From Polyangiaceae bacterium (GTDB lineage: Bacteria; Myxococcota_A; Polyangia; Polyangiales; Polyangiaceae): a DNA stretch of 44,931 nt. The stretch covers positions 1 through 44,931 of the forward strand of contig JALOQB010000050.1 of the NCBI GenBank assembly GCA_025453595.1, in the 5' to 3' direction. The position numbers and the translations under genes were made by a program. Below the pieces are notes generated by a model. The model ran no database searches. It was not told where the DNA came from and worked only from the letters and a program-made list of their open reading frames with translations. This document shows, one piece after another, positions 39,390 through 44,931 of this stretch (position 1 is its first letter; each line of letters opens with the position of its first letter).

Positions 39390-40609
39390 TCATCTTTCCC
39401 GTATTCTGAGTTTGCATGATCCAGCAGCCCGGTACGTCGCAGTTCCGGTAGCGTGTACTCCTGCCTCCAGGTCGCCAGGGCCTCCGAATCAAGCTGGCGC
39501 ACTCTGGTACCTTTGGACGTAGAATCTACGATGCGGATCGATTCTGCAGGACTCTTCAGCTCCTCTAGCAGATTATTGGAATGTGTCGCCAGAAGGATTG
39601 AATGATTTTTGCCCGGAAGATGAAGCAGGTTCATGAACCGACGTAGGGCTGACGGATGCAGATGCGCATCCGGCTCATCCAGGGCAAGCACTCCGACCTG
39701 CCATGGGTTCAAGATCGCAGCCAGGAGACAGAGGTAGGCTACCATTCCATCCGACATCTCGGATGCGTAAAACTTACGCCCTGGAAATCGAACATCCTCG
39801 AAGGCAAAGGAGATCTTGCCTCCCCCAGGATCCGCAGGAAATAGAAGCCGTTTCACAAAGGGAAATTCACCTCGAAAAGACTTTTCCAGAAGCTTCCAAA
39901 GCGGGTCATGTTCCGTGGACATGTGGTAAAGCATGTTGGCCAATCCAAGACCTTGTCGGGAAAGTTGCAAGGTTGGCGCAATCACCAAGCTATCTCGCAG
40001 AGAACCTCTCCCCTGGTCATCCACAGCCCAGGAGGGGGAAGTCGGTAGGGCTCCGATCACCCTGGAAGATCGGAGAAAACGTTTCAAGTAACTCAAAGAA
40101 GGAAAGCGTTTCTCGTCCGCCAGGACTTCCCAGGTGAGCCACGGAGAAGGAGGGATCCTTGACGTTTCTCCTCCTCCTAGCGGTTTTGCAAGGCGGACTC
40201 CGTGCTCTGTCTCGATGGCCTCCGTACTACCCTGGTTGGACATCGTTTCCAGAGCCACGCGAACAGCTCCACCGCCGATCTCCTCGATGGCAAACTTCCA
40301 GCGAATATCAAAATCAACAGAGAGTGTCGTATCGTCGGGGAGCTTGAGCTGAATGAGAAATTTCCACCTGGATTCAAATTCGGTCGATCCTCTGCTGTCT
40401 GCGCTCCGGATGCTTGCGATACCGCCATGAGCACGGATGGCATTTTCCAGACCATCATCGGCGCAACGGATCAGAAAATCGATCACTTCAAGAACGGTGC
40501 TTTTTCCCGATGCGTTGGGCCCCACCAGCACCACCGGAACGTTCTCTGGAAACTCCAGCTCGAATTCTTTGAGGAGACGGAAATTTTTGACGCGCAGATA
40601 GCGGAGCAC
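39386..40609 (-). CDS. OLD/AAA_21-type ABC-fold ATPase of a probable defence cassette
   Basis: 407 residues from GTG 40609 (MLRYLRVKNFRLLKEFELEF). Walker A is VGPNASGKST at 30-38. A signature-like SEMSDGMVAYLCLLAA precedes Walker B LALDEPDAHLHP (D311-E312), and LLATHSNNLL gives the switch His. This order is that of SMC/Rad50-like and OLD-family ATPases used in many phage-defence systems. The domain between Walker A and the signature is long and diverged. GC is visibly lower than in the flanks. It is the first gene of a two-gene operon with the Toprim-like protein. An unrelated RecF-like or transport ATPase is unlikely because no nucleotide-repair motif is seen. Confidence 0.8.
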   Translation of the reverse strand: MLRYLRVKNFRLLKEFELEFPENVPVVLVGPNASGKSTVLEVIDFLIRCADDGLENAIRAHGGIASIRSADSRGSTEFESRWKFLIQLKLPDDTTLSVDFDIRWKFAIEEIGGGAVRVALETMSNQGSTEAIETEHGVRLAKPLGGGETSRIPPSPWLTWEVLADEKRFPSLSYLKRFLRSSRVIGALPTSPSWAVDDQGRGSLRDSLVIAPTLQLSRQGLGLANMLYHMSTEHDPLWKLLEKSFRGEFPFVKRLLFPADPGGGKISFAFEDVRFPGRKFYASEMSDGMVAYLCLLAAILNPWQVGVLALDEPDAHLHPSALRRFMNLLHLPGKNHSILLATHSNNLLEELKSPAESIRIVDSTSKGTRVRQLDSEALATWRQEYTLPELRRTGLLDHANSEYGKDE

Positions 40610-40842
40610 CCCTCCTCGTTACCACGGCCAAGCCGCAAGCCCAAGCAGCCTTGCCTCCCACGCGGTCCACCCCGGACGAGTGGAGCGATGTTGACCTGGT
40701 CTGTGCTCGCGGTTGCTGCCTTGGGTCAGAAAGTATGACCAGAAGCATCGCTCCGGTAAACCAAGCGATGGGCAAGGTCGCCCGAGTCTACCTGCCACAG
40801 GAACGTGGCGCCCGGATCTGCAGGAGGCCGGCCTGGCGGCGC
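40610..40842. other. Gene-free boundary with an imperfect inverted repeat
   Basis: GGAGCGATG at 40682-40690 and CATCGCTCC at 40746-40754 are perfect inverted repeats, with GGTC/GACC near the inner side. The 55-base loop could be a hairpin RNA, a promoter element or the end of an inserted cassette. No coding signal is seen in the remaining bases, which carry the likely promoter of the cassette. Confidence 0.4.
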
Positions 40843-41508
40843 TCAGCTCTCGCGCCAGTGGGGCGGGAAGGTCGCCTCGTAGCCGGGCAGCGCCTCGATG
40901 CGAGCGCACCAGGCCGCGAGCCTCGGGTACACCTGGGGGATGGGGCCGAGCCCGTGCTCCAGCGTGTCCGCGCCGGGCTTCCCGAGGGCCCGCTCGAAGG
41001 CCTTGATCTGCGGGAAGAGGAAGAGATCGGCCGCCGAGATCGTGGGGGTGACGAGGTAGTCCTGGGCCTCCAGGCGAGACTCCAGGTGGGCCAGCTCGGC
41101 GCCGGCCCCGTCGATGGCGAGGATCACGCTGTCCCGCTCGGCGTCGAGGCGCCCGAAGAGGAGCGGGCGGCAGAAAGCCGAGAGCCGCGGCAGCCCGTAG
41201 CACTCGTGCTCCATGATCGTGCGGTAGATCTGCCCTGCCTCCTCCGGCGTCATGCCGAAGAGCGGCACGTCCGGGTACTTTCGATCCAGGTACGACAGGA
41301 TCGCCAGCGACTCGGAGAGCACGCAGTCCCCGTCCCTCAGCACCGGCACCTTCCCCCGCGGGCTCATCGCCAGCATCTCCGGCGTCCGGTGCTCCCCCTT
41401 CGAGAAGGACAGCAGGTGCGACTCGTAAGGGAGCTTCTTCACGGCGAGGGCCAGCATCACGCGCCACGCAGGGACGCTGCCGCTGCCCCAGTAGAGATGG
41501 ATCGTCAT
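40843..41508 (-). CDS. Glutathione S-transferase-like protein
   Basis: 221 residues from ATG 41508. The thioredoxin-fold N-domain has [29 protein letters not shown], then the cis-Pro loop in GKVPVLRDG and the [10 protein letters not shown] glutathione-binding motif. The C-domain is all-helical and ends in [25 protein letters not shown]. The active residue in the first helix is probably Ser or Tyr and cannot be named. The same frame continues upstream without a stop, but earlier codons are not GST-like. It would conjugate or reduce electrophiles. It lies beside decayed mobile sequence, with no functional partner in view. Confidence 0.88.
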   Translation of the reverse strand: MTIHLYWGSGSVPAWRVMLALAVKKLPYESHLLSFSKGEHRTPEMLAMSPRGKVPVLRDGDCVLSESLAILSYLDRKYPDVPLFGMTPEEAGQIYRTIMEHECYGLPRLSAFCRPLLFGRLDAERDSVILAIDGAGAELAHLESRLEAQDYLVTPTISAADLFLFPQIKAFERALGKPGADTLEHGLGPIPQVYPRLAAWCARIEALPGYEATFPPHWRES

Positions 41509-41629
41509 GGCCCGCATGCGTAGCATTGCCCCCCTGACCAAAACAACAGCAAGCCCCCACCTCGGCGTAAGCCCTTCGCTTTCATCTTGATCGTAGGGTG
41601 ATGTCGATGGCTCTTCCGGGGCCCTCAGT

Positions 41630-41769
41630 GCTTTGATGATGGCGGCGACCACAACCTTCTGCCATCCACGCTCCAACACTCGGATCCCTGGCGGCCCCCC
41701 GGAACTCTTGCCCACGTACCCACCCAGGCGCGCGATCCACTCCATCCTATCGCCCAGCGTTGCTTCGGT
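41630..41769 (-). mobile_element. IS4-family transposase C-terminal remnant
   Basis: On the minus strand, [17 protein letters not shown] and [17 protein letters not shown] match the C-terminal signature of IS4/Tn5-like transposases (I.RLGGF.GRK.DG.PG...W.G...). No start, DDE triad or terminal inverted repeats are found here, so this is a short relic. Boundaries are approximate. Confidence 0.6.
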
Positions 41770-41790
41770 GTCGGAGCTCCTCGCTCGCCT

Positions 41791-41958
41791 TGGGTTCTCT
41801 CGGTCGTGCAGCGGGAGTACGGCGTGGGAAGGGACCGGATCGACCTGCTGGTGTGGTGGCCGCTGGGGGGACGGCGCTGGCAGAAGGAAGTGCTGGAGCT
41901 GAAGCGCAGCGAGGTGAGGACGAAGAAGGGCCACAGGGTCACCCTGCTGCGAGCATGA
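41791..41958 (+). pseudogene. C-terminal fragment of a PD-(D/E)XK nuclease-type ATPase
   Basis: In this frame the sequence reads [19 protein letters not shown] and then [18 protein letters not shown] before TGA 41956-41958. REYG-D-R-D and ELK are hallmarks of the nuclease domain at the end of ATP-binding proteins of the AAA/PD-(D/E)XK class. Nothing before it fits an ATPase and it has no start codon. It abuts the IS4 relic on the other strand. Confidence 0.6.
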
Positions 41959-42030
41959 ACGCTGCCTCCCCGGCGAGCCCCAGGTCCGGCAGCCAGGCCC
42001 GCGCGCTGCGCCACATTCACCAGGATGTTC

Positions 42031-43062
42031 AGCGGCTTGCGCTAACCTGGGCAGCTCATCCAGGGGGACCCAGAAGCCACCGCCGCCAGCGGGGGAGAAG
42101 TTGAGCTCCTTGGGGAGCACGTTGGCCCAGCCCGAGGCGATCTGCATCACGTAGACCTCGGCGCCCTTCTCGAGCACCCCGATGGGCTTGCTCTTCTCGT
42201 CGCGCTGGGATCGCACGGGGATCTCCTTGGGGGCGGTCTTGAGGGGAGGCGGGGACTCCAGCACCATGCGCGCCCCGGGCCCCTGGGACGGCGCAGAGGG
42301 AGGGGTCTCGATCCGATCTTCCTTCCGGATAGGCGTCAGCGAGCCGACCTTCACCCAGGCGTTGATCGCCACGTCGCTGCGGCTGACGACACGCTGGAAC
42401 ATGCCGCGGTGCTCGACCGTGTAAAACAGCGGGCTGGCGCCCTCGGACATGGAGAGGGTGAAGATGTTCTCGCCGCCGGGTTTATCGAACAGCTCCAGCT
42501 CGGTGCCCTTCATGAGGGCGGTGCGGGCGCGGGCGGGGGGGTCCTCCGGCGAAGGGCGGGCCCAGGCGAGGGAGAACGCGCCGCAATCCCCGGACCCCCG
42601 GAGCTGCTGCCCCTGGGAGCCCGCGATGGTCAGCTCGGCGTTCAGCTTCCCCTTGGAGCCTCGCGTGAGCTTGACCCGGTGCCCCCCGGCAAGCTGCACC
42701 TGCGAGCCGACCACCTCCACGTCCTTGACGGCGTACACGGGGATGTTCTCCAGCGAGATCCACCCCTCGACGCGGAGCCCGGGTTTCCCCGAGTGAACCG
42801 TGGCCTTGGCCCGCTGCGCCGCCGGATCCTCCGGGATCACCACCGCGAGCGGCGCCGACGCCCCGATGAACTCCACCAGCGGTTTTTCCTCCCGGGGGGC
42901 CTCGTGCAACTGGAGACCCCGGTTCAGCAACGGCGTCCCGGCCAGCGTGCATGTCGAGAGCGCATCCTGCGCCTGGGCCTGCGCCACCTGGCCGGGCCTT
43001 GAGCCCTGGACCAGCGCAAGAAACCCCAGCGGGAGCAGAAAAAAGCCTCGAAGGTTGCTCAT
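42031..43062 (-). pseudogene. Periplasmic SH3-like protein without a natural stop
   Basis: From ATG 43062 the frame gives a signal peptide ([19 protein letters not shown]). It then has beta-rich stretches ([30 protein letters not shown]) and an SH3b-type domain ([40 protein letters not shown]). After about residue 344 the frame no longer looks like this protein but remains open through the relics and into the GST frame. The C-terminus was therefore probably lost to insertion and decay, or a frameshift hides its stop. The 3' coordinate is approximate. I do not recognise a family beyond SH3-like. It follows cutA on the same strand by 38 bases. Confidence 0.6.
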
Positions 43063-43100
43063 CGCCCCATTGTAGCGCGCTCCCCGGGGAGGCCCAGGTT

Positions 43101-43409
43101 TCAACCGCCTCCGCCCCGCACCCAGGCCACGTAGGCCTCCAGCGAGGCCCCTTCGTCCACCGGGAGGACGACGAATTCCGGGAGCTCGTAGGGGTGCAGC
43201 TCGACCAGCCGGGCGCGCAGCGCTTCCGTCCTGTCCGCGGCGACCTTCATCAGCAGGCAGACCTCCTCGTCGCGCTGCAGCTCCCCCTTCCAGCGGTACA
43301 CGCTGCGCACCGGGAAGGCGTTGACGCAGGCCACAAGCTGCTCGGTGACCAGCGCGCTGGCGATGCGGTCCGCGTGCTCCGGAGGGCAGTTGGTCAGGGC
43401 GATCTTCAT
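43101..43409 (-). CDS. cutA: CutA1-like divalent-ion tolerance protein
   Basis: 102 residues, the usual CutA length. Family sequences are [37 protein letters not shown] and [16 protein letters not shown]. The small trimeric ferredoxin-like protein is linked to copper tolerance, although its biochemical role is still debated. The ATG at 43409 fits the family start. The gene points toward the SH3-like gene and is divergent from the Rpn-like gene. Confidence 0.93.
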   Translation of the reverse strand: MKIALTNCPPEHADRIASALVTEQLVACVNAFPVRSVYRWKGELQRDEEVCLLMKVAADRTEALRARLVELHPYELPEFVVLPVDEGASLEAYVAWVRGGGG

Positions 43410-43599
43410 CGGCCCACGGTACCGCGAGCAGGCCCGCCCGTCGCCAGGTCAGGCCCGTCGCCTGCGCCGGTTCGATGCGCCGGATGGCGTGTCGCCACCC
43501 CTGCGCCACCCTTTTCGCCACCTTCCGCCTCGGGGGAAGGAGCTTCTCCGCTGCATGCAGCCTCTCCTGGCTGGCACGAGGGTCGCAGCGTCTCCTCGA

Positions 43600-44532
43600 A
43601 TGCCGACCACGGAACACGAGGCGCTGGCGGAGCTGTTCCGCTTCCAGCCGGCCCTCGCCGTCACCCTCCTGCGGGATGTCCTGGGCCTCTCGATCCCGCT
43701 GGCCACCTCCTTCGAGCTGCAGGAGACCGACTTCACCCAGACGATGGCCACCGAGTACCGTGCCGATCGCGTTGTGGTCCTCCAGGATCAGAACAGGCAT
43801 CCGTTGCTGGGCGTGGTGGTGGAGGTCCAGCGGGCTATCGACGAACGAAAGCGGCGCGCCTGGCCCGTGTACCTGACGGCGCTCGGAGCCCGTCTGGGCT
43901 GCGACGCGGTGGTGCTGGTCTTGTGCCTGGACGACGAGACCGCAGGCTGGGCTGCGAGGCCCATCGATCTGGGGTTCGGCCAGATGATCCTTCCGCAGGT
44001 GGTGGGGCCCGGAGTGTTGCCGGCGATCCGGAGCCCAAAGAAGGCCGCGCGATGGCCGGAGCTGGCGGTGCTGAGCGCCATGACCCACGGCAACGACGAG
44101 CCCGACGGGCTCAAGACGGTGCTGGCGGCCATGGTCGCCCTGGCACGCCTCGACGACGAGCGAGCCCGATTTTATACTGACCTGATCCTGGCGAGGATGA
44201 ACGAGCGCGTGCGAAGGGCGCTGGAGGCGTGGATGATGCAGGGCTACCAATACCAGAGCGATTTTGCTCGCAAGTACTACGGACAGGGGAAGATCGAGGG
44301 GAAGATCGAGGGGAAGATCGAGGGGAAGATCGAGGGGAAGATCGAGGGGAAGATCGAGGCGCTGCTGCTGCTGCTGGAGAGCAGGAAGGTGAAGGTGACG
44401 AAGGCGCAAGAATCCCGGCTGCGAGCCTGCACCGAGGAAGAACGCGTGGACCGCTGGCTCCTGAGCGCGGTGTCGGTGGCGTCGGTGACAGAACTCCTGG
44501 ACCCCCCGGGGAAGCCCCGCGCTCGTCGTTGA
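43600..44532 (+). CDS. Rpn/PD-(D/E)XK family transposase-like protein
   Basis: 310 residues from ATG 43600; the same frame is open upstream but starts lack a clear ribosome binding site. The N-terminus ([24 protein letters not shown]) and [30 protein letters not shown] match the RpnA/YhgA-type putative transposase family; VEVQ and following charged residues would form the nuclease site. Near residues 230-253 there are six GKIE units from a 12-bp tandem repeat, followed by an [13 protein letters not shown] helix and a diverged C-terminal domain. Such proteins are frequent in myxobacterial genomes and show recombination-linked nuclease activity in the family. Confidence 0.78.
   Translation: MPTTEHEALAELFRFQPALAVTLLRDVLGLSIPLATSFELQETDFTQTMATEYRADRVVVLQDQNRHPLLGVVVEVQRAIDERKRRAWPVYLTALGARLGCDAVVLVLCLDDETAGWAARPIDLGFGQMILPQVVGPGVLPAIRSPKKAARWPELAVLSAMTHGNDEPDGLKTVLAAMVALARLDDERARFYTDLILARMNERVRRALEAWMMQGYQYQSDFARKYYGQGKIEGKIEGKIEGKIEGKIEGKIEALLLLLESRKVKVTKAQESRLRACTEEERVDRWLLSAVSVASVTELLDPPGKPRARR
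44287..44358 (+). repeat. Six perfect 12-bp tandem repeats
   Basis: GGGAAGATCGAG is repeated six times without change and encodes (Gly-Lys-Ile-Glu)6. The repeat length is a multiple of three, so slippage changes length in four-residue steps and keeps the frame. Confidence 0.95.
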
Positions 44533-44562
44533 TTTGCTCCTCCGCCTCCCCTGGGCAAATCA
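44530..44562. terminator. Inverted repeat between convergent genes
   Basis: TGATTTGC at 44530-44537 and GCAAATCA at 44555-44562 are perfect complements over eight bases with a 17-base loop. The left arm contains the stop codon of the Rpn-like gene. The element ends ten bases before the convergent DUF99 stop, so it could end transcription both ways, but no T-run is present. Confidence 0.4.
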
Positions 44563-44571
44563 GGTGCAGGC

Positions 44572-44931
44572 TCAGGCCCGCCGCCCGCTCTCGCCACGCT
44601 GCACCGCCGAACCGATCAGGTGCGCCAGCCGGAGCGCCTCGGGCACATGCCCCCGATCCGTCAACCGCGCCAGCGCCGCCCCGACCTCGTCCGGATCGGC
44701 CCCGGCCACCTGGAACACGAAGGGCGCGCGCTGGTGGATGGGCCCTCCCTTGCGGAACAGCGCCAGCCGCTCTGCGGGCCGCGTCAGCCGCTGCAGCGCG
44801 GCCTCGATGGCCTCGAGGTCGGGCAGCTTGCGCATCACCGCCACGCAGGGCCGCTCCAGGGTGGCAGCGAGCCGCGGGAGGTCGATGACGTTGAAGCCTC
44901 CGACCGCGAGGCCGTCGAGCAGCACCAGGTG
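44572..44931 (-). CDS. DUF99-family (endonuclease V-related) protein, 5' end beyond window
   Basis: The visible 119 residues include LLDGLAVGGFNVIDLPRLAATLERPCVAVMRKLPDLEA and end with GHVPEALRLAHLIGSAVQRGESGRRA. LDG..GGFNV and P...R.AHLI...GES are DUF99 features; the family is related to endonuclease V and acts on deaminated or modified bases in archaeal members. The frame continues off the window (HLVLLDG at the very end), so the start is missing. Function in bacteria is not established. Confidence 0.85.
   Translation of the reverse strand, partial: HLVLLDGLAVGGFNVIDLPRLAATLERPCVAVMRKLPDLEAIEAALQRLTRPAERLALFRKGGPIHQRAPFVFQVAGADPDEVGAALARLTDRGHVPEALRLAHLIGSAVQRGESGRRA

Noticed and set aside
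40682-40754. Retron-type RNA next to the defence cassette
   Set aside because: An inverted repeat is present but no reverse transcriptase gene is near, so a retron cannot be supported.

Overview
The window looks like chromosome from a myxobacterium, probably of the Sorangium/Polyangium kind. The reasons are very high GC with GC-rich third positions, a MYXO-CTERM-like protein tail, a Ser/Thr kinase beside an FHA-domain regulator, TPR/PEGA-like surface proteins, and a PUFA-synthase-like lipid operon. No tRNA, rRNA or CRISPR array is visible. All family names come from reading motifs by eye; no database search was run.

Layout. 1-350: imperfect GC-rich tandem repeats. 351-2554: prfB with the classical +1 programmed frameshift, overlapped by an alpha/beta-hydrolase-like gene. 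2640-4121: a LuxR-HTH/TolB-like/TPR regulator. 4249-19185: nine tightly packed plus-strand genes, eight junctions of which are overlaps or very short gaps. They encode an unknown protein, a GMC (long-chain alcohol oxidase-like) oxidoreductase, a thioester reductase, a KS-AT-ACP megasynthase, the structural half of a ketoreductase, a KR-DH-PfaD-like enoylreductase fusion, a KAS III-ACP fusion, an SDR reductase and an AMP-forming acyl ligase. Together they form a self-contained iterative secondary-lipid assembly line. It is related to PUFA synthases (PfaA/PfaD) but has no PfaC-type KS-CLF-DH-DH protein, and its ketoreductase is divided between two polypeptides.

19265-28042: a small lysine-rich protein, an MFS exporter, a proline-rich protein, an FHA/sigma54-activator-like regulator that lacks GAFTGA, a divergent Ser/Thr kinase, and a two-gene envelope operon (TPR/PEGA-like protein and a frameshifted kelch-like lipoprotein with a MYXO-CTERM tail). 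28275-32580: lysS followed by a LolC/E-type permease and LolD ATPase. 32582-38491 (minus): a membrane-anchored MsrB-MsrA fusion, a P-type-ATPase-like protein whose catalytic motifs are all replaced, argD, and a SUMF1/FGE-domain lipoprotein.

38559-40609 (minus): a two-gene cassette of visibly lower GC. An OLD/AAA_21-type ATPase overlaps a protein with Toprim-like motifs. It looks horizontally acquired and is a good candidate for an uncharacterised anti-phage module. 40843-44931: a GST, decayed IS4-transposase and PD-(D/E)XK fragments, an SH3-like protein that has lost its stop, cutA, an Rpn/PD-(D/E)XK transposase-like protein with six perfect 12-bp repeats, and a partial DUF99 gene.

The most interesting candidates are the split-KR Pfa-like operon with its reductive release genes, the low-GC ATPase/Toprim cassette, and the P-type ATPase pseudoenzyme.
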